Source of the DNA: Cystobasidiopsis lactophilus
Taxonomy: Eukaryota > Basidiomycota > Agaricostilbomycetes > Agaricostilbales > Chionosphaeraceae
DNA length: 64,000 nt
Assembly: GCA_001599975.1 (NCBI GenBank)
Contig: BCIO01000002.1
Location: 2,057,883-2,121,882 of the forward strand
Reading direction: 5' to 3'
Part shown: in pieces, positions 31,401 through 43,651 of the stretch
Layout: each line of letters opens with the position of its first letter
Position numbering within the stretch: position 1 is the stretch's first letter
The notes under the pieces: model-generated
What the model was told of the DNA's origin: nothing
Seen by the model: the letters and a program-made list of their open reading frames with translations, nothing else
Databases searched by the model: none
Translations under genes and position numbers: made by a program

Positions 31401-34400
31401 CTAGAGGGTAGTCGAGGAGCAGCGTCTTCAGGGTGGAGATGATCATTTTGACGGCGTCGATTGCATCGTCGGCGCTGTTGTCCTTGAGGCGGGAGACGGC
31501 CACGTGCAGCATGGCACTTGCTCGCTCTCTGAGGCTGATAACAAATTGGAGGCGCGGGTCGGCTGGGTCGGTGATGCAAAATGGCACCAAGCAGGTGGGC
31601 TGATCGTCGATGAACTCTGGCACTTCGTCCCTGAGACGGCAATGTCAGCACCTCTCGTGCAGATCTGAAGTAGCTGCGCGACTCACCCTGCATCGCTGAC
31701 AGCAGCACCTGGATTGGCCGGGATGGTAGGCATCTTGACCAACGTTGGGATCGCAGGGATGGTGTATTTGATCAAGGCGCAGAAGCGCTGCATAGCGACG
31801 CGTCAGCAACAGGTCGAGAGACAAAGCTGCAAATGCGTACACAAAAGTCGTTGGCCCAGAGCTTCACTGACTGGCCCGAGCCGCCAGATTCCACATGCGA
31901 CTCCAAAAAGGTGATCGCTGGCTCGATGATCTCTTTCAGAACGCGGAGAGCAAAGGCGATCTCCTTTTCTGATGGGATGTGCCAGTCAATCTGTGATCCG
32001 CGGCAGGTCTAGCTCAGGCCGGCGACAAAGTGCAAGAAGACAGACCTTGACATCCGACACTTCGTACATTCGGCCCCAAGAGAGATGCGAGTAGGGCAGG
32101 AAAGACGGGTCGTTGAACTCAGAGGGGTTGATAGGGTAAGCGTCTCGTGCCCACACACCAGTCGGAGCGGACAGCATCGCGGACAGCATCCGGCCAATAT
32201 GGCTGTAGCCGCGTTCTGATCGGCACTTTTCGATCATGAACTTGAGCAGGTTGATTAGAAGGTCTTCGTGGCGAAGGCACTCTTCGTCGAACAGCGCCAG
32301 AGAACCAGCCAGGAGATAGCTGTAATACTGAAAAGCCGTGTCGGCCTCCATTGGGGATGCAGACGAGGTGGAAACGCTTGACGCGGCGCCGTTCTCCAAC
32401 TCCAGCCGGATTTGGCGATCACAGAGAGGTGCGAATGCTCCCAGCGTTTTGGCGGCGTTCGAGCGGGAGAAAGCCGCGGTCATCGAGCTCACAGCCTTGG
32501 CCGAATTGGACCTTGGAGAATGCGCAACGTGGTCGAAATAAAGTCGAAGGGCTTCGTCAAACAGTCGGGGTGAGAGCACGCTGAGAACAGCGCCAACAAC
32601 GGCGACCAAAGCTGCGATCATGGCGTCCTCGGTTTTGCCACCAGTGTGCCCGCCCTTGCCCGGGTCCGGGAGGTTGTCCAGCAAATTGAAGATGGCTTTG
32701 AAAAGGCTGGTGATCCAGTCCGGCAGGCCAGCGGTCGATTCCACCAGCAAACGGTCCTCCTCTTCCTTGGAAAGTTGGGGCTGGAAGCCGGTGGTGTCGA
32801 TGGCCACCGACATTTCCACATCTCCAATCGCAGATTGGGGCCTTTCCGAGCCGTCGCCATCCACCATGAGCGAGTGGGACCGCTTCCGGCCGCTCTGCTC
32901 CACAACGTCGGGCCGGGTCAGGTCTTCGAGCGGGCCGATGGTGGACAAGGCCTGCACGATGAACATGGAGGTGGTAAGGGTCTTGGAAGGGTCGTTGACG
33001 TCAATGCCTGGTATGCACAATTCTAGAATTGGCAGCAAGTGTTTGCCACCGAAAGGCGAGAGCGTCCGAGAGACCATGACCGAGGAGAGGGATGCCAGGA
33101 CGGACAGAGTAGAAGTGATGCGGTGAGTTTCGATGACATTTTGAAGGGCCGGATAGGCGCGCTCCAAGACGGAGGGAAGAATGAGTTCGGAAGAGAGGAC
33201 GGCCAGGTTCCTCAAAGTGGTGCCGGCGGCTTGGATCGTCCTTGGGTCCTGTTCAGAGGAAGTCGTCTGAGCAGGAGACAAGCACTTGAAGGGGGAGAAA
33301 GAACTGACCTTTGCATACATGGAGAGCAGCGCGACCGTCCGAAGGAGCAGCACGAATTCGCGTTTGATGGAGGGGGTGATGCGCCACGCCAAGGGGGTCT
33401 TGCAGGCCGGCTTCATCTCCCCTTGATAGCGTTTCACAAACTCTGCCGACAATCTTTGCACAAAGGTGGCCAACGCTACCGACCACCGGCCCGCGTTGGA
33501 AGGGTGGAAGAACGATTCGGTCGCCTGGATGAATTTCGCCAAGCTGTCGAGCGCTTTTGAGCCGGCTAGATACACTGGAATAGGGATTTGGCCGTTCGCG
33601 GATGCGGCTGGGGTGGAGGGTGTGGCGACGGTGGACACAGGGGGCTTGGGAGAGTCTTCGTACATTGAGAAGACCATGAGAATGGCCAAAGAGCTGATCT
33701 TGTCGGCTGGCTTGGACAGCGCCTTGACGGCGTTGGAGAGATGGGCGTCGGGCTGGTTGGCCGCTGCGCCTGCGATGCTCAAGAACCCGCCACCTGACCG
33801 CTTGGACGTGGACCCGACCGGGATGCCCATGCTCTTCAGACACTTGCTCATCATGAAGTCCCACTCGGTCCGAGAGAAGATGCCGATCTCCTTGCGGATG
33901 CCGGGCCACTTCGAGTTGAGCATCTCCTTTTCGACCTGGTCGCGGTTTGCCGAGCCAGGCGGTGTGGCGGCCTGCACTCGCTCGGCGTGCTGTGGGCTGC
34001 TATAGTACGGCACAACGTGCAGCTCGGCGAGGTCGGCCATCAGCTCGATCCATTGGGCGTCCCAAACCTCCGAGTTGTAGCATTGCCACAGCGAGAAGGT
34101 GGACTGGAGCCAGTGCGAAGGGTGTGTCAAGGGCAAGAAGCGGACCAGGAAGGACTGCACGGAGACGACCGAGTCCAGCTTGCTCCCGTCGAACCGCGGC
34201 AAGAAAGTCTCGAGCATCTCGGGCGCTTCGTGGGGAGGGAAGAAGCGTCTGGCCTCGCCCAGCATGTTGAGCAAAGTGTTGCAGACGCCCGTCATGCCGG
34301 TTGACCGCTTCTTGGGGAACATTTCTTGGATGATGAGCTCGAAAAGCGGTTTCCAAGGCAGAGTCAAGTCGGCAATGTCGATGCGCTTGCGGGAGCTGGT

Positions 34401-35056
34401 GAGGAGCATGACCATGTTGCAGGAAAGCTCGATCATGCGGGCATCCAAACCGGGTGTGACGGCCAGATTGTAGTAGAGGTTGATGAGCTTGGCGCGGATG
34501 TCGCGTTTCATGGCCGCTTTGAGACCAGCCCAACTGCATCAAAGTGGCGGAGGTTCAGATCTCCCCTCTCTACCCCACGAAGTCAGCAAGCAGCAGCGCA
34601 CCATTCCAAGCGGTGCGACCATTGTATGAGCTGTCAAATTCTTAGAGCTTTGCACTGGCTCTCTTTAAGGATGTAAAGCTTACGCCGACATCCAAATCTT
34701 GGGTCTCGATGCAATCCCTGTTTTCCGTTCATTAAGTCCCAGTACTCCATCAAATGAGCAGTGTGAGATGCACGTACACTATACGTCTGACGATGAACTC
34801 CAGCCTCTCGTCTAGCTCGCTGACCGACTCGACCTTGTAAGGCAGCTGGTTTGCGTAGTCCAAGTAGGACGCCAAGCCATGCTCGTCGACGTTCGGTTGG
34901 ACAGTTACAGCAGGAGTAGGAGCTTCGACGTCGCTGAAGTCGACCTCGACAGACGCGGAAGGGGTGACGACCTCTGCAAACTCATCGAATTGGTCAACAC
35001 CGAACGCCTGATTGGGTGGTGGCCTTTCCCAGCGACGCTCGCACCTTTATAGTCAT
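28444..35056 (-). CDS. BLM10: Proteasome activator BLM10/PA200
   Basis: Twelve exons: 35045-35056, 34778-35007, 34684-34717, 34602-34630 (29 nt), 33309-34533, 32046-33266, 31841-31990, 31687-31787, 29656-31630, 28773-29601, 28590-28716, 28444-28528. They give about 2005 aa. HEAT-repeat architecture throughout. Conserved pieces include KRDIRAKLINLYYNLAVTPG, EVSDVKIDWHIPSEKEIAF, FGNFAVIDWRY and, near the C-terminus, FKKSHQDSWVEDQKAF. Blm10 caps the 20S proteasome, normally inserting a C-terminal Hb-Tyr-x motif. Here the chain ends PPSNYLV, so the penultimate residue is Leu, not Tyr. The first exon is uncertain: an ATG at 35056 keeps frame with a 37-nt intron, whereas a more obvious ATG at 35090 does not. 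Confidence 0.92.
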
Positions 35057-35618
35057 CTTCGCCGCCACTGATCTGTTCGTCCTCGTCCATGACGCCGAGT
35101 CAAACCCTTGCGCGGATTGCTGTGGACGGAAGAAGGCAGGCGAAGCGCCAGAAGCTGAGTGTTGTGCTGGACTTCAAATGCACAGGACTGAAGAGCCGTC
35201 AGCTGCCTGGGTTCACCGCTGTTTGAGAGCAGGATCGGAGCTGGCTGCAAAAGGGGAACAGGCGTCGTCGCAAGCCCTTTTGAAGTCGTCAGCTGGGTTC
35301 AACCCAGCTCCACCGTGAGCGTCGCAAGTGCGTTTGCTCCTCCCCGCTCTGGATCTTGCGCATGATTGCCTGTGTCTTTTTGTCTGGTCATGCTCTGTAT
35401 ATACAGCATTCGGAACGTCGGCGCTTGACCAGACGCCCCGGGACTTGCTTTCCGCTCAGTGGCGCTCAAGCAGTGAGCACTGCCCTACGTCTGCTCCACG
35501 CCTGACCACGCTCCAACTCTATTGAGGCCGTTGGCCGGATTGCGTACTCGGTGCCTTCTTGCGGGACTGGACTGCCTCTCTGTCTCTTCTCCTTGTTCTG
35601 CCACCAACAAGTGCCCAA
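35057..35618. other. Divergent gap between BLM10 and secreted protein gene 1
   Basis: 562 bp between opposite starts. A TATATA-like stretch at about 35398-35403 lies roughly 215 bp upstream of the secreted-protein ATG and is a possible but weak core promoter. No gene is seen. Confidence 0.4.
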
Positions 35619-36676
35619 ATGAAGTCGACCGTCGCCCTGTCTTTGATTGCTCTTTGGCCTGCCGTGACTGCCTTGTCCTCGTGAGAATCCACAATAACGA
35701 TGGATGCTGTAGTACTGAATGCCTGCACCCTGACCGAAGTGGCTGTCAAGATGCGTTGACCAAGGCATCTGCAGACTCTGGACTTTCAGCCTGCTTGGCT
35801 CTCGCCGACTTTGCGACCTTGATTACACTTCCTGATACTTACTCCGTCATCCCACCGTGAATCGTTGCCTCGAGCTCTGCTGGCTGACAGAACCCTGAAT
35901 CTTTATACTACACTACAGGCTTGATGTCTGGCAGCACTCCTTTTGCGCGGCACCTGCTTGCGACAATTCGACGCTCGGCTCTGCCGTTTCGGGCTTGATC
36001 TCGGCTTGTGCCACTGACTTCGCCATTGACCCAAACTCGGACACCGCCAAGGCCCTGACGTCGAGCGCCCCCGAGTATGTCGGTGAGCTCAAGGATGTCT
36101 TGTGCTTGAAGGATGTGTGCGTGCTATTACGTTATAATCTCTTAACTCTGAGAGATGCTAAAATTGGTTCCGCGGGCTAGGACGACTGTCAACCCTTCGC
36201 CAGCTGGAGCCGTAAGTCTCCAATGGCGTTTGCAAGGCTTGATGGCTCAGCATGACTTCCACAGAACACTTGCACTGCTGGAGCCACTTTTGCGGACATC
36301 GAGCTTCTGACAGCCGTCCAAATCGGGACCTCGGCCAATGTGACTGCCACCATTTTCGAGGGGGTCATCCTCAACCTGTTCCCGGCCGATACGTTGTCGG
36401 CGACTTTGGCCAAAGTTGACAAGAACAATGCCTGCACGGCGTTCAACCAGGCGCTCTACCAGCATTGGGGCACCCTTCTCGGCAGCAACTTCCCGACTGC
36501 CCTCAAGTCTTTCGATGGCGAGTGTGGCGCCAACTTCATCGGTGCGTTCTGTCAGGTGCATCCACTGTTTAACTTATGCTGCCATCACAGAGACACCGTA
36601 CAACACGTCGAAAATATCCCCTCTGTCCTCATACTGCCCGAAGCCATCCCGCAAGAGGACGATCCGATGGGATTAA
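35619..36676 (+). CDS. Secreted Cys-rich protein 1 (tandem paralogue of the next gene)
   Basis: Six exons, 35619-35680, 35740-35856, 35919-36116, 36181-36211 (31 nt), 36265-36541 and 36591-36676, give 256 aa. A clear signal peptide opens the protein (MKSTVALSLIALWPAVTALS). The mature part carries paired cysteines in HSFCAAPAC, LCLKD, NTCTAGATF and ECGANFIETPY, and a C-terminal YCPKPSRK. N-glycosylation sequons are present in the middle (NVTA). No membrane anchor is seen. Exon 2 has exactly the same length (117 nt) and phase as in the neighbouring paralogue. The architecture resembles basidiomycete-specific secreted Cys-rich proteins of unknown function; an effector or cell-wall role is only a possibility. 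Confidence 0.82.
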
Positions 36677-37347
36677 AAAATCGGTCGCTTGGCGAACTGA
36701 ACATATATGGGGTTTCTGCTCTTGCGGACTTTGTGAATAGAAAGGGACTTTGGAAATAGCAAGCAATGCAAGCACAGATATTTGACGGAAGAACTGGTTG
36801 ACCCGAAAAGATCTCCTTGTTCGCCCCTTTCTGCGCAACGACGACGTATCCTGAGTATTTGAACCTTTTTTTTGAAAGGATAAGCTGTGGAGAACCGACG
36901 AGATCGTCCGGAGCTTCCCTCCTCAGATGCACCTCTGCTCTGCCCAAAGTTTGGCAAGGTTCTCTTGTCGACGCAATGGACGCGTTCAATGCAAGGCACG
37001 CCTAGGTTTGGGGCTTCTGGCCACTTGGACTGACCGAAGATGCGTCCTCCGGCCTCTGCATGAAGGCCCGTACGCAGTGGGCCACTTCTCAAATGGCCTG
37101 CCTTGTCCCTTTCCTCGTGTGCCTCCTGCTTGTCCTTCGAAGCTGGCCAGCATTCGCGTGCCAGCCGGTCAACCAGATTGCCCAGTCGGAGCCAAGCGCA
37201 TGCCATGCCCCTTTGGCGTCATGCTTGTGCTAATGATCCTCGCCCCTCCGTAATGTCTTACTTTCCGGAGATCAAAAATCGAGGCTGGGCATCTTGTCCT
37301 CCTTCAGTCTCCACCATCTAGCCTTTTCCCTCGCAACACGAAAACGA
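36677..37347. other. Intergenic gap between the two secreted protein genes
   Basis: 671 bp, the longest gap in the window. A short T run lies near 36869. Open frames on both strands lack motifs and splice logic. I see no gene, and no direct repeat that would mark the duplication border. Confidence 0.45.
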
Positions 37348-38391
37348 ATGAACATGAATAGAGCGCTTGCGTTGACCGCTTTGGCGTCGTTCGCCACCGT
37401 CAATGCTCTGTCGGCGTGCGTTTCCCCACGTTCGACTCCCGAGTTCCATGTCTCAATGGCCTCCTTCCTTTCTGCAGGGACTGCTTGGGAGCTCTGGCAG
37501 CCCTTGCTACCAACACGGACATCAATTCGTGCTTGCAAGTCACAGGCCTGGCCCCCCTTCTGACTGTCCAGCCTGATGTCTCTCTTATACCGATGTGGGT
37601 GCCATCCTCGGAATCATCTTGTTGAAAGCTCATCGAAGACAATGCACAGCATGGATACTTGGCAGCAAAGTCTCTGTGCCGCCCCTGCTTGCTCGGACTC
37701 GGCCGTCAGCTCAGCGGCCATGTCGCTCGCCCAAGGTTGCGCCACCGACCTCCAGGGTGTCGATTCGGCTTCGATCACTCTGGTTGTCAACAACGCTCCG
37801 GCTCTGGTCGCTGACCTCAAAATGACCCTTTGCTACAAAGACGCGTGAGTGGGCCTGCGCACTTTTCCCGACCTAGTCTGACTTCTGCGCAGCGCCTCGA
37901 CCAACCCGGACACTGCCAACTCTGGCACTTGCACTGCTGGCGCCGAGTTCTGTGACATCAAGCTGCTGACCGCCCTCCAAACTGCGGCCGGACAAAATAT
38001 CTCCAGCACCGTTGTGACAGACCTCCTCAATGGGCAGGGCCTGGACCAACTGCAGACAGCCCTCACGAAACTCACGCCTGCCGACGTGTGCACCTCGTGC
38101 AACCAAGCCCTCTATTCTGGACTGAACACCACAGTGGGTGTGCTCGGGCTCAGCTTGGACCAGGCCACCATCGCTGGCGTGCCTTTGGCCCAAGGCATTG
38201 ACGCTGAATGCGGAGCCGGCTTCATTGGTGTGTTTCTCTCCATCTGTTCCTTGCCAACAGGCACCCGCCCACGATGCTAATTGTTTCAATCTATAGAAAC
38301 GCCCTATTCGACTACCAACGTTTCTGCCCAGGCAGACTATTGCCCTACCCCTTCGCGCAAGCTCAAGGCCAGGATGCTGCGATGGGAGTGA
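37348..38391 (+). CDS. Secreted Cys-rich protein 2 (tandem paralogue of the previous gene)
   Basis: Five exons, 37348-37415, 37478-37594, 37650-37844, 37893-38227 and 38297-38391, give 269 aa. Signal peptide residues about 1-21 (MNMNRALALTALASFATVNA). The mature domain aligns with gene 1: DTWQQSLCAAPACSDSAVS, LCYKDA, TCTAGAEFCDIKLLTALQT, VCTSCNQALY, ECGAGFIETPYSTTN and YCPTPSRK. An extra CTSC motif replaces CTAF of gene 1, giving one more Cys pair. Exon 4 corresponds to exons 4 plus 5 of gene 1, so an intron was gained or lost since duplication. Function unknown; no anchor is seen, so secretion is likely. Confidence 0.82.
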
Positions 38392-38838
38392 AGGAAGAAG
38401 GCCAGCGTGAGGCCAGCGAACAGGGGTGCTTGACAACGGACACTATTTGCCACCTCGAAATCCCGCTCGTCGGGCAACTTGTACATATGCCTTTTATATC
38501 TTGGAATCGACTTGTTAAGCTTAAGACCGGTCGCTCTTACGAGGTCGGAGATGAAGATAGCGAGACGTCACGAGGGGCACCACCCGAAACTTTTGCCCAC
38601 TGTTTCAGCGAATATCCTTTCTTCTGCCGCCAGCCATCCATCTCTGCCTACTTGTATCCTCCTCCGAGGAGCTCGTAGTTTCTCTCATCTCCATAGCGCA
38701 GGTCGCTTCCTTTCCTTTTCACAAGGCTGTGCCTTCCTCCTCTCCTTTTGGCCTGGAATTGACTTCCTAGCCGACTTTTTCCCGACTCCTTGACAACGCG
38801 CTGGCTACGCTTTCTGTCCTTCCTGATCTGTTGTGAAC
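38392..38838. promoter_or_regulatory. Upstream region of the NoxR-like gene
   Basis: 447 bp with a long pyrimidine-rich stretch (about 38640-38790, many tcctcc/ctttcc blocks) just before the ATG, as is common in strong basidiomycete promoters or 5' leaders. No TATA box is obvious. Confidence 0.35.
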
Positions 38839-40787
38839 ATGTCTCTGCGGCAAGAAATCGCTACCTGGGCAGAGGTGAGAGCCCCAGAGCTGGCCGTGTT
38901 TCATCTTGGGCTGCGGTTGACTTCGCCACCGACCTTGCCAACAGGCCCTCGACGCCTATGACAAGGAAGACTACAACACCGCACTGTCCCACTTCGAGAA
39001 GATTGCCGAGAGCAGCCGCATCTTCTTCAATATTGGCCTCATTCATGCGACCGTCGGCGAGTGACCCTTTATCTCCTTCGTTGCCACCCAAAGTCCCTTA
39101 GCTCAAAAGGCGCCCTCGCATCACAGGCGAGCACGAGTCCGCCGTGGAGCACTTCCACCAAGCCGTGGAGCTGGATCAGTATCTGGCTGTCGCCTACTTT
39201 CAGTGCGGCGTCAGCAACTTCCTGCTCACCAGATACGAGGAAGCCGAGCGCGACTTCGACGAGGCCTTCTCGTACATGCGAGGCAACCTGACCATCGACT
39301 ACGACCAGATCGGCCTCAAGTTCCGCCTCTACTCTTGCGAGATCATCTTCAACCGCGGCCTGTCTCTCATCTACATGAACCGGGTGGACGAGGGGATGAG
39401 GTATCTGGACTCCGCTCGCAAGGAGAAGCAAACTCCAGAGCACGACGTCATCGACGAGGCGTATAGGGCTCAAGCGGATGGCTACACCGTGTTCTCCATC
39501 CCTGTCGGCGTCGTTTACCGCCCTCCCGAAAGCAAGCTGCGCAATCTCAAAGCCAAGAACTACCTCGGCCAAGCCAAGCTCGTCGCCGCCACCGATTCCA
39601 AGGACGCCTTCCTCGGCTTCACCGGCGTCACCAAGCAAAAGATCGAGGCGCAAAAGGCGGGTGACTCGGACAAGCCGCTGGCCTTCGCTTCCTCTTTGGC
39701 TCGATCCAAGACCATGGCCAACCACGTCGACCTCCCTCAACCGGCAGCGGCCCGAGGCAAGAGTGCCTCCGTCGATTCGAACATCCCCGGCGGCGCTCTG
39801 TCGTCGATCCCGAAGCAGAGGATGTTGCGCTCTGGTTCGCTCGACACCGCCTCGAGAGATACCAGCAGGGGCGTCCAAGCTCCGTTCAAGTCTCTTGACA
39901 ACAGCGGTCCTCTCGCCCCACGCAACACTCCTCCCCTCGTCGTCCGACAAAAGACTTTGCCGCCCGTCTTGCCGCCCGTCGCGCCTCTGACTCCGCCCGG
40001 TTCCGACGACAAAGACAACTCTTATGAAGACCTAAAGCAGTTCTACGAGGACTACGACGGCCCCGCCGAATCTGTGCTCTTCGAGACACCGGCCATTCAG
40101 CCCGACTCGCCTATGCGCCGACCCACCGGCCAAGCTCCTTCCCGCGTCGCCGAGTGGGCTCGAAAGACCCAGCGGCCCGATACTTCGGTCTACAGCGCGA
40201 GGACGGGCCCTTCCCGACAACCCACCATGCTCAAGAGGAATCGCTCCGCCCAAAGCAACGGCAGCGGAGCCAACGGCAATCTCAATAGCCGCACCCTGAA
40301 GCCGTTCCCGACTCAGTCCGAGCAGTCCAACGATGAGACGTTCAGCAACCTCAGCGGTGGCGAATTGATGCGCATCAGGATCAAGCTGCACTACGGCGGT
40401 CAGATTAGAGGCATGGTGCGTTATGTCCTTTTGAGGCTCTTTGTTCTGGTTGCTGAATGGGTGTCATCAGAGTATCAGCCCGGGTAGGCGCTTCAGCCGT
40501 GGCTTCAGGTTCGACTGCTAACATCTTGCCATTAGATCTTCCCCACGGCGACTTTTTGGATATGGTCCTGAACAAGTTCAAAAAGGAAGAGATGGTTCTC
40601 AAGTACAAAGACGAAGACGGCAGCATGATCAGTGCGTATGGTCTTGGTTGGCACCGGCAAGTACTAACGGGGCGCTGCAGACATCGAAGACGAGTCCGAC
40701 TTTGACAGCGCTATTGACGCCGCTCGAGAGTTCGCCAAGGCTCAGTCTGAGACTTCCAAGCTCGACATCTACCTGGAAGACCCTTAG
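38839..40787 (+). CDS. NOXR: NADPH oxidase regulator NoxR (p67phox-like, TPR plus PB1)
   Basis: Six exons, 38839-38874, 38945-39056, 39127-40415, 40471-40483 (13 nt), 40536-40631 and 40681-40787, give 550 aa. N-terminal TPRs are visible: ALDAYDKEDYNTALSHFEKI, IFFNIGLIHATVGEHESAV, and AYFQCGVSNFLLTRYEEAERDF. A conserved activation segment follows (DGYTVFSIPVGVVYRPPESK). A Ser/Pro-rich linker precedes the PB1 domain: RIRIKLHYGGQIRGM, then FKKEEMVLKYKDEDG, NIEDESDFDSAI, and LDIYLED. NoxR activates NoxA/NoxB with Rac in filamentous fungi. Intron 2 reads as GC-AG (GCGAGT donor). The 13-nt exon joins the first two PB1 strands. Confidence 0.93.
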
Positions 40788-40952
40788 TCTTGACTCTTAA
40801 CTTTTTTTTTGGTTGCCCAAATTGCGGATACTCGGTGGCATACTCCATTCTTCAGTTCACGCGCTGTCTCTTTCGAACCACAATCATCCTTGTGAATGCG
40901 CTAGTTAGCCTCTTGCCCTCGAATTTCATGCGATGTTACCCCCGCTGCACAT

Positions 40953-43240
40953 TCACATCTTCTTGAAGAGCTTTGGGCTCTCGCGGAATCGGACGGTTAA
41001 CATCAAGGCCAATGAGGTCGTCGCAAATCCACCAGCCAAGAGGATCGCAGGCCGGTAGGCACCTGTAAGCTCCTTGAGAGGGGGTGCTCTGGTCGAGCGT
41101 CATCCGACATACCTGGCTCTAAGCCTCCAGATGGCGAGATCTTCGACGTATCGACTGTCAAAAGAGTCTCAGACTACTATAAGACAGTCGGCATGGCATC
41201 CATACTCAATGCACCGGCGATAGGGCCTGAGGGAGTTCGTCAACTGAGTTCGTACTGGCCATTCTGCAAAACTTACCTCCTCCAAAGTAGCCCAACACCC
41301 AGCCGCTAATGATGAAACTGAGTACTATGTATCGAGCACAATTGAGCGGGGACTCTTGGGTACAGGGAAGATCACTCACCGACAGCGACGGGCGTGTTGC
41401 GGAAAAGCGAAGCAACGACAGATCTGGAACTGGCTTAGCTTTTGGCTTAGTATTCATATGAGGGAAAGACACACGTCACTGTGATATCCCATGTGAGCTT
41501 CAAGCATTGCGAGCCAAACAATGCGAGGAAAACGCTCACTCAGAGAAAAGTAGCCGCCTGCGCTGGCATCAGTCGAGCTCTACGGTGCACCAGTGAATAT
41601 GCTCACCTGCAGCCGCTCCATTCAAGATAGCGAAGATTACGAAGGGCGCAAGGCTATCCGAGAAAAGCCAAGCCGTCACTGCACATAGCCAATTCAGTGC
41701 AGGTGAGGCATCCCATGATGTTTATTACTCACTAATCGAAAATGTCATCAGGAATTGCGTGATAAGAAGGCAGTTGACAGGGCCGAGCAGAGTGTCCTGT
41801 GCTCTTACGGATCAGCATGGGGCATAGAAAATCACTCGCCGCCTACCGATGTCAAGCCGAACAGAAATCGACCTAGCGCAGACGCCAGATTGTAAGAAGC
41901 CAGTAGTAGCGCGCCGGTTTGTTGGGAGCTGTTGATCAGAGAGTAAGCAGGTGTTGGGTCACAACCCGAACAGGCAACTTGCTAGTTCAGCGCTCGTGCA
42001 TAGGCGGGAAGAAAATAAGGCGCCACAAAGACAGGCAGCATGCCTATCATCCCGGACACGAATAGCAGGTCGAATTGAACCTGTATGCCATCTGTAAGCT
42101 ATAACCAAGCAGAAGCCAAAATGAAAAATGAAAAAGTGCGACTTTACATTTCGAAACAAACCCCAGTCAAGTTTGCCCGCAGCTTGACCAGTGAACCGTG
42201 GCTTCAGGAAGACGCAGACGGGTAAACAGCACGCCCAAGCGAGCATCCCTACGGTTCGATACTGAAAGTAGGCCGTCAGACAGCTGCGCAAGACGTGAAT
42301 GGACGAAATAGACGCACTGCCCATGCCAACCCAACTCTTTGGGTCAATGCAGAGAACGAGAGCGTGATCACAGCTGCGCCAATTCCACCAGCAGAGAAGG
42401 TGATCCCCGTCGCCAGACCTCGGCGCTGTTTGAAATATTGGGCGGGAAGGTTGCCAGTAGCCATCTGTCTATAGCTGTGAATAGTGTCCTAAAGAAGAAA
42501 TTTAGAGACTGACGAAGCATAAGGACGACCCAATGCCGTCTTTTGTGTGGCAAACAAAGATGCTCAAGTACGAAGCTGGGTGAAGTGGAGACATGGAGCT
42601 TACAGATTGCTCCCTGAGTGATGAACAGACCAGGAATACTCTCAATACAGGAGCCTGCTGATACCAGTCCAAGGCCAACAAGGAAAGAGCCGATCGCCGC
42701 GGTGCGCCGGTTTCCAATCCTTGCGGAAATCTTCGCAGACGGCACACTGAAAAGCACTTCAAAACCAGGGCCCATGGACCCGATTAATGCCAGCACCGAG
42801 TTGCTCCCCACGCCCCGTTCCAGCAGAACGTCCTGAACCTGTTTAAAGTCGCGTTAGCCAGTCTTGAGCGATTGTTCAAAGACAATACGACTCAAAATTC
42901 CCCACGAGTACATCCTTTAGTCCATAGTTAGCTGGAGAAACGTCTGTGGACCGGGTCGGCTCACATTCCAATGAAGAAGAAGAACACCACCCAAGCTCCA
43001 AAGACCACGACTGCCGGATGGCACTCATTCAGCACATTCGCAGCAAGTATAGCAACATATAAGCGCACGCCAGGCCTCCAGGCCGCCTTCGGGGTAGTCG
43101 CCTTCTGCAAAAGCTCTGGCAGCATTGGGCGGCGGCGCTTCGTCTTCGTTCAACGGCACCCTTGAGCCGGTCAGGCTGACGGCAGGGGACTCTGACGGCA
43201 AAGTCTGTAGCTCTGTATCATCCTCTTGCTGGTCTTTCAT
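40953..43240 (-). CDS. Monocarboxylate-porter-like MFS transporter
   Basis: Eighteen exons: 43069-43240, 42965-43010, 42884-42914, 42604-42838, 42514-42539, 42318-42464, 42148-42261, 41984-42081, 41847-41928, 41733-41796, 41607-41678, 41540-41557, 41475-41478, 41380-41423, 41277-41324, 41206-41226, 41113-41154, 40953-41062. They give 457 aa in phase. A cytosolic N-terminus ends in DYPEGGLEAW, the start of TM1 in fungal MCH-type porters. Further landmarks are YSWGIL, NLPAQYFKQRRGLATGI, SAGGIGAAVITL, FLPAYARALNYSQQTG and YNLASALGRFLFG, with about 12 hydrophobic segments. Substrate unknown; fungal members often do not carry monocarboxylates. One intron has a GCAAGT donor, and one predicted exon is only 4 nt. 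Confidence 0.88.
41475..41478 (-). other. Predicted 4-nt micro-exon of the MFS porter gene
   Basis: The four bases are flanked by a perfect acceptor (CACAG) and donor (GTGTGT) on the minus strand. Both flanking introns are of normal size (61 and 51 nt). Including it is the only way I found to join exons 41540-41557 and 41380-41423 in phase; it gives FSLMTSVVASLF in a transmembrane helix. Confidence 0.55.
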
Positions 43241-43651
43241 CTCTGCCCCGCGTTGGTCGACAACAGCAACGAGTCAAAAATTCAAGGCGAAATCGAAGGC
43301 GTGTCGTCGGTGTGTAGGGTCAGGTGCCACAGTCCTCGTCCTCAACACTCCTCACACTCAATAACGGACTTCAAGCCACAAAAAGTTGGACGGTTGCAAT
43401 TGAAGAGTTCAAGCTGGCCACTGCCGGATCCGGAATGAAAGGCAACGCATCGCTCCGGAGGCCCATCCGTGGCTGTCAGGGCTCCTTTGACGCGTTCTGG
43501 GCATGAGAGACTGTACATGATGGTGGAGAGAGACCAAGGTGAAACCACAAGATGCAGGGCAAACGCACAGACCTTGAATCGTGGCCAAATTTCATGCAGT
43601 GAGCGAGCGACGCCACTTCCTCCGCTCCCTCCATCCTGTTGCCGGTCAAGC
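43241..43651. promoter_or_regulatory. Divergent gap between MFS porter and C1
   Basis: 411 bp between opposite starts; the shared promoter region of the porter and C1. Open frames here lack support. No specific element is seen. Confidence 0.4.

Noticed and set aside
35041-35090. BLM10 start at the ATG at 35090
   Set aside because: The exon from this ATG ends in the wrong phase for the next exon. The ATG at 35056 keeps frame, though this start remains tentative.
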